Assembly: GCA_958496175.1 (NCBI GenBank)
Contig: OY292278.1
Location: 26,412,001 to 26,476,000, forward strand
DNA length: 64,000 nucleotides
Direction of reading: 5' to 3'
Source: Sisyra terminalis
Taxonomy: Eukaryota > Arthropoda > Insecta > Neuroptera > Sisyridae
Shown here: positions 34,900 through 45,234 of the stretch, piece by piece
How the letters are laid out: each line of letters begins with the position of its first letter
How positions within the stretch are numbered: the stretch's first letter is position 1
The notes under the pieces: generated by a model
Database searches by the model: none
Told to the model about the DNA's origin: nothing
Seen by the model: the letters and a program-made list of their open reading frames with translations, nothing else
Made by a program: the position numbers and the translations under genes

Positions 34900-35560
34900 A
34901 CTATTTTAAACCTATACCGACTTCTTAAACAAAAAGTTTATCGTAAGAAATGGATATGAACCAACGCCAGAACAGAAATATAGATATTAAAAAAGTACAG
35001 TACTAGTTACAGTAAAGATTTGTAGTTTGATCACATTTTTGTTTTATCGAACCCATAGTTTATTAATGCTAGAAGGATTGCTTTTTCATGTTAAGTTACG
35101 TAATAAAGTAAAGAAATTACTTTACATTGATAAAATTATAGTATTGTTGGATAATTTTCAAACGAAAATAAAATATTTTATCCCAATTTTTCTAATAGTT
35201 CCGCATATTTTTGCTATGGTCATTGGTCATAGTTTAAAATAATTTATGGGAGTGATTCATTAAACAAAACTAAATCGGAAGGTCTATAGCAGAACAAAGA
35301 AAAAACTACTCTTTCTCCTATCTACTTAATAAATTCTTGATTATTTCGTACTCTTAAATTTTTATAAAATTGATAGATTTTTTTTTTGCTAAAATTGGTA
35401 AAATGCATAAAACCCGAAACTTTAAATTGACATTCTTAATGTGTGAAAAAAAACAGATACAATAATTGCAAAGTTATATTTCATTCCGTTCCTTTTTATT
35501 ATTTTTTTATTCTATTTTGGAAGAAACTTTCAATGGCCAAAGCTAAAGTTTGCTAAAAAA
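34900..35560. other. AT-rich DNA, no gene seen
   Basis: No feature recognised. Confidence 0.6.
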
Positions 35561-35569
35561 AAGCGTATA

Positions 35570-35930
35570 GTTTGTCCAACAATATCGGACCGCCATAATC
35601 GGATTAAAGCGTCGATATGTATTCTGCGACCCTTAAAAAAATAGAACCCTTTCCGTTTTGGGGGTAACGAATGAAAACTGAACGGTTTGAATCAATAACA
35701 CTACGGCTAAGGTATGATGATAAAATAAAAAATTGGATAAGACGAGGCGTACGATTGGTCGAGGTGACCCCACAATAAACCCTCCGTGTGATTGGTCCAC
35801 GAGCTTTTTTATATTTTAAACGCGTAGGGTGCGATTTAAACCCTCGCATCCTCACCCCCGAACTTAGCGGCCGAACGTCCCTTATATACTTTGTGTATAT
35901 AAAGCTTTAGGTTTGTCTTTGATGAGTCAG
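35570..35930 (+). promoter_or_regulatory. GC-rich promoter-like block with TATA and initiator
   Basis: TATATAAAG (35896-35904) lies 33 bases upstream of the A of GTCAG (35926-35930). Two ATTGG boxes (near 35755 and 35790) and a GC-rich stretch (CCTCACCCCCGAACTTAGCGGCC, split here as 35848-35870) lie within 150 bases upstream. No coding exon or strong donor was seen just downstream; GTAAAC at 35943 is a weak donor candidate. Confidence 0.5.
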
Positions 35931-35949
35931 CCGAGGCTTTTTGTAAACC

Positions 35950-36380
35950 AAATTATCCTCCTTTTCTAACATTACATGATATTTGTAAAAAGAACTTGAT
36001 TTTTACATGAAATATTAAAGCAAAGAATAAAAATGGACGAACTGCTTATTTTTAAATTCTTTCATTTTCAACAAATATGAGAATTTATTATATCGTAACA
36101 CATATTATTATAACATTTAATTATTTTTGAAATTCTTAATCATATTTTGTACAATAGTGTTGGAAGTCCGAGGAAAAATGAACGTTTTTACCTCTGGCTA
36201 CTGGAAAGTGAGGCAATCGATAGAAATATAAACAAAGGAATACATGTTATATGAATCAGTAATTATTTAATTAACAATTTAAATCAGTATTATATTATAG
36301 TAATTATATCAGTAATTATGTTATAGTTGATACCAATATCCAATTTGCCTATAATACACCTGACAAATAGAACATAAGTT
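35950..36380. other. AT-rich DNA, no gene seen
   Basis: No feature recognised. Confidence 0.6.
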
Positions 36381-36381
36381 T

Positions 36382-37086
36382 TAGGTTGGACCACAAAAAT
36401 CGATAACTTTTTTTTAAAAATCTATATACCAATAATACTATTCAAGATGGCAACAAAAAATATTAAGAAATTTTGAGCCCTTAATATTGATATTATCATG
36501 GCAATTTTCGATTTTTAAATCCAAAGCGTATCTTTTCCCCAAGACTTTTGAACAATTTCTCCGAAAAAATTAAGCGACATACACTATTGAAGGAAACTAA
36601 ATGCTCTACAAAAATGTTCGATTATAAATTTTTATTAGACCATCCTTTTCCTTATAAACATTGACAAGCCTTGAACATTGACCTGTTTTTACGATTTGAG
36701 CTTTTAATTTTCAAATTTTGTATCTAATGAACGAATTGCTATTCGGAACAAAATGTGCATCTATTCTTGAAGAAAATTGGATGTTCTACAAAAAAGGTCT
36801 TTTGCATTTTTTTTTTTTTTGGTAAATTTACTTCTCTCAAAGTTAGTTAAAGTCAGCTAAGGTCAATTTTTAAGTTATTCAATAACATCGAAAGAAGTAA
36901 ATTTATCAAAAAATGCTAAGGAATTTTTTTGTAGAATATTCAATATCCTTCAAAACTATATATCATTTAATTTTTCAGTGAAATTGTTCAAAAGTTTTGA
37001 GAGAAAAATGCGCTTGGATTTAAAGTAATTATATTTTTGATATATATTTTTAAAAAAAAAGTAATCAATTTTTTGGCCCAGTCTTA
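36382..37086. repeat. Foldback element, about 705 bp
   Basis: Left arm from TAGGTTGGACCACAAAAATC, right arm the reverse complement from TAAGACTGGGCCAAAAAATT. Matches continue through ACTTTTGAACAATTTC(T/A)C and GAAAAAATTAA into about 240 bp of each arm. No coding sequence. A TA duplication would suit a Tc1/mariner-derived MITE but cannot be proven here. Confidence 0.7.
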
Positions 37087-37089
37087 CCA

Positions 37090-39750
37090 GCAAAGAACAG
37101 TAAGCAATTGGTTAATTGATAATTTATCTATCTCTATATGAGAGGCGCAAAAAAAAACGATTTTTTTTTGTTTTAGTCTCAAACCAACAATACCTTAATT
37201 TATTATATTTAAAGATCATTCTCCAAAAAATAATCCCAAAAAAAAAAATAGAGATTCAAAAAGTCAAAATTCGATTTCTGATGATTTTTTCGGTACAATT
37301 AAATTTTGTACAGGAAAAAAATGATAGTTTTCGAAAATGTTAAACCTATACAAATTCGTTTAAAAAATCACTTATATTTTTTTTAAATCTGAATTTGATA
37401 ATTATGCAGTAAAAATATTTTAAGATCTCTTGGGAATCTCGAAAAAAAAAATTTTTTTGGAAAAAAAAAACATAATTTCGCTATTTGTGGAACTTTCAAG
37501 AATTATGAGCGACCTCTAAAAATTTTTTTTTGCTGCTGATTTTTAGAGAGAGGTATTTAAACATTAAAAAATCAGATATATCAGTATGACACTCAAAAAA
37601 AAATGTCTCTTTTCTTAGCACCACCTTAATATATATTGTATCTAAAAACTTAATGTTAGTATTTTCAAAATCGCTAATTTTCTAAAATTCTTTATTAGTA
37701 GTTGGGAAATTTTTACATAACGTCGTTACATACGATCATATTTTTATTATATCTGTACACTCAATAGAATCTCACATTATCAGGTACAGAAAATGATGCT
37801 GTAGATAGTTAAGGGGGTTTTTATCATTATTTTCGCGCTAAATCCATATTTTTAAAGATATAGCGATTTTAATCGCAATTGAATTGAAAATGGATACCTT
37901 GAAATTATGTTGCAATAGGTATATAGTGAGGGATGCTACGAGTTGCCAGGAGATATGTTTTTAATGTGTCACGAATACTTTTTTATCAAAATTCAATTTA
38001 TTTCTTGCGACTATTACAATATAGACTAGTAGGGCAACATTTGCCAGATTCAGCTATTTAACTATAATTATTTGATGTCATAACAAAACTCAATAAAAAT
38101 TAGTCGTAAATAATTTTACCCGTTCAAATTTCCCTGGATTAAGACTGTTTGAGACATCGTATTTGTATAAGTAAATACGGGACCCACTTTTCTTGTATCC
38201 CCTTTACCGAACAAGTACTTGTTTGAACCTAAACTAACTCAAAACCCAATCCAGAATCAAACCTCAAAATAAAAAGAAAAACTTATATTTCTTCAATCAA
38301 ATTAGTTAAATAGATAAGTTCTTATAAAAGTATAACCTTTTAACTGCTATAAAGATTATTTTTTTTAAATTCTTCAATTCTTTTATATGTAGCTGTATAT
38401 TAAGTACGTTTACAACTGAGTAAAAACCATATAACATGAGGGTGTAAAATATATTACTTTGAAATACCTAATGAATGATATTCAGTTTTCCTTGACTGTT
38501 CTTTTTGTCTGTTCTCCCCTATTTTTTTCATCAGTTTTTTCTATACCAAGAAAAAATTGAAGTTAATCTTTGAGACAAAACGAGGGAAAAAACTGCTTCT
38601 ATTTGTTTAAGAATTTCGCATATAACTTCTAAGACTGCACAGTTTTTTACAACTACATATTTTTTATTTCAAATTTAAAATGCTAATAACACAAAAATAA
38701 TAATAATATAAATAATATAATATAAAATAAATATAAATATAAATAATAATATACAACGTTACTTTGTTTTACAATATATGTTACATAATTTTATCTGGAA
38801 TTTAATTTTTTATTTTTTGTATAAAATACTTTAATTGTAACTTAATCTCTAGATATTTCTGAAACTATTATAGTCAGAGTTGTCGGTAAAAATATTTCAA
38901 TATTTGTTTTGTGTGTGTTTGATGTTATAATATAATGTGAGGCAAAGGAATTTGGGAAATATTCCAAATATTTTGTTTATTTGGATTATTATTTGAGGTA
39001 ATAAAATAAGACTTTCAGCTTAATTACAACAGTATGGGTTTGAAGAAAAAAACCAAGATTTCATTTTAAAAACGACAATGAAATAAGAAATTAATGGACT
39101 TTTACTGAGAAAAAATAAAATAAAATTTTGCGTAAAGAAATTTTAAGTGCAAATACCTATTTAAAAATAAATAAACACATCGAATTTAAGATCTAATAGG
39201 AAATTAAAAATCAAAAATCCTTTTTAAAAAGAAAAAAATATTTTAAAGAGTGAACAACCCAAAAGATATCAAAATAAAACGAGAATATATGTTTAAAAAG
39301 CAATAAGTCTAAGAAACCTAATAAATGTAGCATGAAAACATTATTTTTTTCACAATAATTCAATGGAAGTTATCTGCCATCTAGAGTAAGGTTTTTTAAC
39401 TAAAATTTTAAAAGCTTGAAAAAATATAGCGTCGGTAAGTAAGGCAACCAGTTTATCTTTTTCCTTCTAACGGAATTTCTAATGAACCCCGTGAACCCCA
39501 AACAAAAATGTTTGGATATTTGGGATTTAGCTCAAAGTATTCACTCGGTTGGAAATATTTTAGGATTAAAATAAACTGCTTTTCAAACATTTGTGTTTTG
39601 CATAAATTTAAAACGAGTGCCATTTTCCATGTTCCAATTTAATTTTGTTAAGTTCTGGCAAATCCTGTGACTTCTGTGTCTAAAATCAATGATTCCGGCA
39701 ATTACTGAGATTACTGGTTTGCGATTATAGATAATTTTATGGTATAAGTT
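37090..39750. other. AT-rich DNA with homopolymer runs
   Basis: Many A and T runs of 8 or more. GTTAAGGGGGTTTTTATC at 37808 may be another end of the TTAAGGGGG family. No gene seen. Confidence 0.55.
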
Positions 39751-39754
39751 CCCA

Positions 39755-39985
39755 GTTCATGTCCTTTTTAGCAAGGTCAAAATCTAGGGACCTTTCATTT
39801 TCCATTTTGTTTTTAGTTAAATTCGAGGTTTTTTTGTTAATTCGATTCTTTTATATTTTCCTCCTTTGTTGCTAAAATTTAGTTATTTTCATTAAAACTT
39901 ATTATTTATCGGTGAATTAAATTAAAAACAAAGTAGAAAATAAAAAGGTTGCCAGATTTTGACGTCGCTAAAAGGAGCCTAAATG
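39755..39985. repeat. Foldback MITE, CTTTTAGCGAC family
   Basis: Left arm 39755-39826 and right arm 39913-39985 are inverted copies (CCTTTT(A)GC, GTCAAAATCT, TTTC(T/C)A(C/T)TTTGTTTTTA). The central loop is AT-rich. Single arms at 17839 and 27749. Confidence 0.65.
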
Positions 39986-39989
39986 AAGA

Positions 39990-41600
39990 GTATGAGTCGT
40001 CGATTCATTATTGATCAATTTATTACTGCTAAGAATTCTAAATTCATAATCTCGATTTATTCAGACAAAGAATTAAAAACAAAGCATGAATTGAGACGTT
40101 ATCCGATTGTACCAGGCTTATGAGAACTTGTACTGATTCTAATTTAATAACTTAGGTATTGCTAGTTTAAAAATTACTTAAGTTTGTCTATTTTCAATTT
40201 GAATTTACAAGAATGAACAATAAAACGTTTTGCGCCATCTCTAGGAAATTTTCAAAACTTTTAGCAAAGATTTAAATCATATTATTTAAAGTTCATTGTT
40301 TCAATACTTCCAAAGATTACAAATTCAAAATAAAAATGAAACATCGAGAACATTGGCATACTTTCGAACTAAGAACTTCCGATCTTTAAAATTATGACGA
40401 ATACTATTTTTACAAATTTTTACTTGTAATGCTTATTTAAAAATCGAAATATTCCTTATTGCGCCATTTTTATTTAGCGCTGAAATGATGAATTTTCGGC
40501 GACCAAATCTGCCGTAAAATTTTTATACACCTACAGGTACAAAAGTTGCTATTCATATATAAATGTATATATCATATAAATATATGAAAGAGTAATAATT
40601 AATCGGTTATTTTTTATTTCGGACTTTAAATCTGCATTTATTAATAATAAAAAATATGTAATCTCTCAGAAATTAACGATATTAAATTCAAAACAAATTT
40701 TTTTTTAAAAAGATGTTAAAATAATGAAAAAAATAAATAAGTGGTAAAATATTACCACTTTGAAATTCGTGGCGTTAAATTCATAGCAGAGTAAATGTAT
40801 TATGCATAATGCAAGGACTTTTAAATGACGAATTTTTGAACATTTGATGATTTTGGGGCAACAAAATAATGGACCAAAAATTTTTCATTTGAAAAATACT
40901 GATTATGTAATTTTTGACAAAACGTTTAGATTAAATCAAGTCTGATTATTTTTTTCATGGCACCGCTAAAGAAGTAAAACTTCAAAATTTATATGTTAAT
41001 TCATAGGTTTGGTAAAAATTAATAAAAATTGATTCATAACTTTGATATTTGATTTAAAGTTTTGAAAATTTAATGTTTTATCTTGATATCCTACTTGTTA
41101 CGGAGCAAAAAGGGTGAAATAATAAATGGGGCCTAGGGTGGCTTTGGGCTTAAATCTACCGCTGAGTATAGGCAGTATAATTACTTTAGTATAATATTAA
41201 AATTTTAACTAAATCAAAGGGAGTTACAGTGGTTTCTTTCCAAAATGTCCAATTTGCCTTAAAATTCGTCAAATAAGTTCTCATTTAGTAATAAGTAGAT
41301 ATGATTAACAAATTAAATTGCTAAATTAGTGAGTGATTTTATTGGTAATTTCAAAATTCAATATGCAATTTGCCCAAAAATATTTAAAATTATGAATAGA
41401 AGAATATCTTCACAAAATTGCTTTTTCAAATAATTCAGCTTCGTTTAAAAATGTCTGAATTCTTTTAAAAACAAATAATTACATTTTTTTGTGAGATATT
41501 ATAAGTATCATTAATTTTTTCTTGCAAGTAAGTAAAATTCTATTTTTCATAAAACTCGTTTAGTTTTGTTATATTATAGATACATAACAAATATCTTCGT
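39990..41600. other. AT-rich DNA, no gene seen
   Basis: Contains ACCGCTAAAGAAGTAAAACT near 40967, shared with 30890. No coding frame. Confidence 0.55.
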
Positions 41601-41608
41601 CTTTTTAG

Positions 41609-41773
41609 ATGGATTATTGTTACCTTCGTATTAAAATCAAGAACTTGCAACTTCGATTGCAATGGTTCAAGGGCAAAAAACAAGCTTGTGAACAACATTT
41701 ACCATTGCTTGACGAAGACAATTTTCTTGATCTTACATTCTCATCTTCGCCATTTCTGACCAAGCAAAACTGA
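41609..41773 (+). CDS. Small ORF or terminal exon, 54 codons, unidentified
   Basis: A pyrimidine-rich acceptor (CTTCGTCTTTTTAG) is followed directly by ATGGATTATTG. The frame reads MDYCYLRIKIKNLQLRLQWF ... CEQHLPLLDEDNFLDLTF and stops at 41773, with AATAAA eight bases later at 41781. The first half is basic and could form a short helix; the second is acidic. No homology recognised. Either the whole coding part of a gene with an upstream leader exon, or the last exon of a longer gene. It ends about 390 bases upstream of the secreted-protein gene. Confidence 0.35.
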   Translation: MDYCYLRIKIKNLQLRLQWFKGKKQACEQHLPLLDEDNFLDLTFSSSPFLTKQN

Positions 41774-42128
41774 TCAGAAAAATAAATTAATTTCTTCGAA
41801 AAAAAAATTAAACAAGTCCGTGCGGAAATTGGCTCTATGATTATCCTCATCTGTAGATCGATGCCTCTACCTCAACAGTTAAATCGCGTGCAAAAAAATA
41901 AAAAGTATTTTTTCAATTGCTTGTACTATAAAAATATTAGAGAAAATGTTTTGGAAAAAAATAAAATAAAATATATTTGTCAAGTTATTTATAAGAAGTG
42001 GGAGGATATTTTTTCCGTACTGTTAGCAAGAACAAAGAGGATTGTGTTTCTTCGAAGTTAAAACGCAAGATCTACTTTTTTTTTAAATCAATTCCAGTAC
42101 GGGAATTTTTATATCAACTTTTCTTCAT

Positions 42129-42165
42129 ATATATTTGCAGAGATCGAGGATTGCATTCTAGTTTG
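42129..42165 (+). promoter_or_regulatory. Core promoter of the secreted cuticle-like gene
   Basis: TATATATT at 42129 and a TCTAGTTTG initiator-like site with its A at 42160, a spacing of 31. The leader from 42160 to the ATG at 42239 would be 79 nt. Confidence 0.5.
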
Positions 42166-42238
42166 TGCAGACATCTACTTAGATCAACTCCTATTTACCA
42201 GCTATCGATTGTGCGAGAGTCTAAGACTGATAAATAAA

Positions 42239-42680
42239 ATGGTAAAAGAAAAAGTAAGGGAAATCTTTTGTATTAAACTCATTTTCATTCACTCATTATA
42301 AACATTTTTCTTTTTAGTTTTTCGTGGTAGCAACGCTTGCAGTTTTGGTTGGATTTCTAGATGCGGCTGCGATAATTCCGATCGATTCCACTTACGTTAA
42401 ATCCGATCGGGTGGGAAATGATTTTTCATATTCAATTCAAGAGAATAAGGGAGTAGCGGCAGTATTGGAGCCAGTACCGCAACAACATTTGACGGTGCCG
42501 GCGTCACATATAGTGCAACCGATTGCGCAAAAATCGGTTCTATCGCCGTTAACATCGATTTTGCAAAAGTCGGTTATACCGTCGTTAACACCGATTAATT
42601 ACTACCATGGGGCAACTCATTACGCTCTGGCCTACCCGTATTTATATCATCCGATCGCTTATAATATCATCAACGCTTAA
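42239..42680 (+). CDS. Secreted cuticle-like structural protein, two exons
   Basis: Exon 1 contributes only the ATG (42239-42241), followed by a GTAAAAG donor. The 76-nt intron ends TTTTTAG at 42317 and exon 2 (42318-42680) continues in phase 0. The 119-residue product starts with a hydrophobic signal peptide (FFVVATLAVLVGFLDAAA), probably cleaved after the Ala run. The rest is low-complexity: a Gln/Val/Pro segment with two imperfect copies of QKSV(L/I)xxLTxI, and a Tyr/Ala/His-rich tail (YALAYPYLYHPIAY). A minimal first exon splitting off the signal peptide and a Tyr/Ala/Pro-rich composition are typical of insect cuticular and related secreted proteins. No chitin-binding R&R consensus is visible, so it would be a low-complexity type. 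AATAAA lies at 42806-42811. Confidence 0.8.
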
Positions 42681-42805
42681 AAATGCAAAACATCACCTTA
42701 TATACTTTTGAATTTAGCTTTACATTTACTTTTTTTTTGATCCACTACATAAATAAATGAATTGTACAATTGACTATTTGGAAATTGTGATATATGAAAT
42801 TATTC

Positions 42806-42811
42806 AATAAA
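42806..42811 (+). terminator. Polyadenylation signal of the cuticle-like gene
   Basis: AATAAA, 126 bases after the stop codon, the best placed signal in the 3'UTR. Confidence 0.6.
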
Positions 42812-43149
42812 AATGCAAATATGGTAACAATTGCAAATATGGTTTCGTATCTTTTAATTTTATTTTCAGGTTTGAAAAGGTTGAAAAATTTAAATTAATT
42901 ACATATCATATAATCTAGCTATGTACTTCTAGCCGATATACTCTACTTCGTCCCAGTGACAAAAAAAAAAACGCTTACAACGTTAATGGCTAATTTTATT
43001 GACTGTTAGGAAAAACATACCTATTTCAATTTTCCTTATTTAACGTCTTTAAAAACATACTCTTATGTACGTTTGAATATTTCTCATATTCGATATAATT
43101 GTATCAGGCAATAATAGCAGAAATAATTTACCTTTTTTTCCCCTGTTTT

Positions 43150-44008
43150 CGTGTATTTGCAATCTGTCCCTGGACAATGAGCAAATTTGATCTACGTCCA
43201 CGCTCCATATTGACTCTATATTGAGTCAAATCGGTTCCTTGAACTTACTCCCTGTGAGGCAATTCCAGAAACGTGTAGCGCTTCAGTCTATTGTTCTCTC
43301 CGCTGTTGTCAAGTAGACTGATCGCCAGATGATTGGCATGGTCTTCCAGTCTTTTTGATATTTTTGGCTGAATCTGGCGATCTCTTCTCTCACGGTGGCC
43401 ACCTTCAGGTCTTTATGTATGTCGTGGTTAGTGATATACCATGGGGCGTTCGTAATGAGCCTGAGTGTCTTAGACTGAAAGCGCTGGATGATATCCACAT
43501 TGGAGTTGCTAGTTGTTCCCCACAGTTCGATGCCGTAGGTCCAGACTGGTTTCAGAATTACTTTGTATATCAGAAGTTTATTGTCCAGGGACATTTGCGA
43601 CCTCCAACCAATCAACCACTGCAGTTGACGGCATTTGGCTTTAAGCTGGTCTCTTTTGGCAGCTATATGTCTCCGCCACGTTAGTCTTCTGTCCAAGTGC
43701 ATTCCGAGATACTTGACTTCTGTCGCCTGCGGCACCTGATGGTTGTTGAGATATACCGGTGAACAGGTATCTCGCCGAGTAGTGAATGTCCCATGAACAG
43801 ATTTGGCTTCATTGACTTTTATTTGCCATTTAGTAAGCCATGGTTCCAGATCGTTGAGGGCCCTTTGTAATTTTTCGGTCGCAACCTGTGGGCATTGATC
43901 TGTCGCCATGATCGCAGTGTCGTCCGCGTACGTTGAAATTACCACTTTGCCAGTGATAAGCAGATCTGCCGTATAAATTAGATACAGTATGGGTCCCAAT
44001 AATAATTT
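43150..44008 (-). pseudogene. Jockey-type LINE: reverse-transcriptase C-terminal half
   Basis: The minus-strand frame from about 44008 to 43283 is open for some 240 codons: LLGPILYLIYTADL (RT motif 4/5 region), catalytic STYADDTAIMA, KWQIKVNEAKS, VKYLGMHLDRRLTWRRHI (thumb), then W-T-Y-G-I-E-L-W-G, KTLRLITNAPWYITN and a stop after TTAERTID. Typical of jockey-clade ORF2. It lacks the endonuclease and the N-terminal RT motifs, so it is 5'-truncated. The long intact frame implies a fairly recent insertion. The first 28 or so codons of the apparent ORF upstream of 44008 are antisense to the neighbouring plus-strand LINE and not part of it. 43150-43283 is its 3'UTR. Confidence 0.85.
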
Positions 44009-44417
44009 ACCTAAAACTAATATACAAAGCAGTAATAGTACCAATCTGGTCCTACGGTATTGAGCTGGGGGGCTCTGCCAGCAAGTCAACCATTAAATTA
44101 ATCGAGGCCACCCAATCAAAGATCCTGAGATAGTTGGCAAATGCTCCATGGTATGTCACAAATGGACTCTCCGAAGAGACTTACACATCTCATCAGTCAC
44201 CGACTCCATTACCGTACGTACCACCAATAATTTTGAAAAGTTGAGTCAACACTCAAATCCCCTAATTCCGTCACTTTTGGAGCACCAAAATAAAAGACGG
44301 CTAAAAAGTGCCTAGTGATCAAGTAGAGGCATAGGGAGATTCCTCCTCTGGGAGTGATCTCCATCACGACAGCTCCGGCCACCAAATCGGATAATAGAAC
44401 CTAGACCCTGATGGCCG

Positions 44418-44420
<3 letters not shown>
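44009..44420 (+). pseudogene. Second jockey-type LINE fragment, opposite strand
   Basis: Plus strand reads LKLIYKAVIVPIWSYGIELG, then KLIEATQSKILR, stop, LANAPWYVTN and further decayed C-terminal sequence, ending with a GATCTCCATCACGACAGC 3'UTR that runs into a (TA)n tract. It aligns with the same protein region as the minus-strand element (W-T-Y-G-I-E-L-W-G and N-A-P-W-Y-I-T-N) but differs at about 40% of residues, so it is another family. The two lie head to head, junction at about 44008. Confidence 0.75.

Positions 44421-44466
<46 letters not shown>
44421..44466. repeat. (TA)n microsatellite at a LINE 3' end
   Basis: Uninterrupted TA dinucleotides over 46 bases, directly abutting the plus-strand LINE 3' sequence, where a tail would be expected. 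Confidence 0.9.
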
Positions 44467-44470
<4 letters not shown>

Positions 44471-44797
44471 TGGCAAATGAAACCTGATGAAATCGTCTAA
44501 CTTTTTTTTACACACTTAAGCTTTCGTACTTAAAAGAAGTTGACAAAAATACTTTCGCAATAAGAAACTATAGATTTTTACTTATGGACACACATAAGAA
44601 GTAATACTTCTTTGTAAAAGGCAAGATTTTCAAAGATTAAGTTTCGATTTCTTATATAACAAGTAGAACTCTTTACAAAATTTTCATAATTATAATTATA
44701 ATTCTTTTTCTAATTTTATCTCAATAATAATTTCACAAAATATGGAATAAATGCAATAAATACAATAAAAATTACGATGTAGCATTGTAATCTAGGA
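44467..44797. other. AT-rich spacer
   Basis: No feature seen. Confidence 0.6.
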
Positions 44798-45232
44798 CAA
44801 AGCTATCAGAGATACTATGCAAAAATATATACTAATTAGATAATTTACTTTTTAAAACATATCTAAAGTTATTTTGGGTATCCTGTTGCTCTTAAAAATA
44901 GAACTTAAACACTTAAGTTACTTTGTTTTATAATATAAAAGGTAAAGTTCTTTGCTAATCAAATAATGTAATAATTCTTATCGTTACTAATTCAGGAAAA
45001 AGAAAAATATATTTGTCTAATCCGCTGTAAGCACAACCCACTTGAAACGATAGAAGATTGATGTAAGAGGAATTGAGGAACGAATGAATATATAGAATAA
45101 AACAAAATACATATCAGCACCTAATCTCTCGGTATCTAAGATACTAGTTACTTTTTGGCAGGAAATAAAGGAACTGAAGTACAGAATCTTTGATACCTTA
45201 AAGTAATTAAGATACTTTTTCTGGCAGCTCTG
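44798..45232 (+). mobile_element. hAT-type MITE, family CAGAGCTGCCAG, copy 2
   Basis: Termini CAAAGCTATCAGAGATAC and TTTTTCTGGCAGCTCTG, with a perfect 8-bp target duplication ATCTAGGA (44790-44797 and 45233-45240). Shorter than copies 1 and 3, with the same internal AAGTTACTT/GATACTT vocabulary. Confidence 0.9.
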
Positions 45233-45234
45233 AT

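Noticed and set aside
41837..42237. Two plus-strand ORFs upstream of the cuticle-like gene
   Set aside because: They overlap its core promoter and leader and have the composition of translated AT-rich DNA.
43355..43684. Plus-strand 109-codon ORF
   Set aside because: Antisense shadow of the jockey-type reverse transcriptase.
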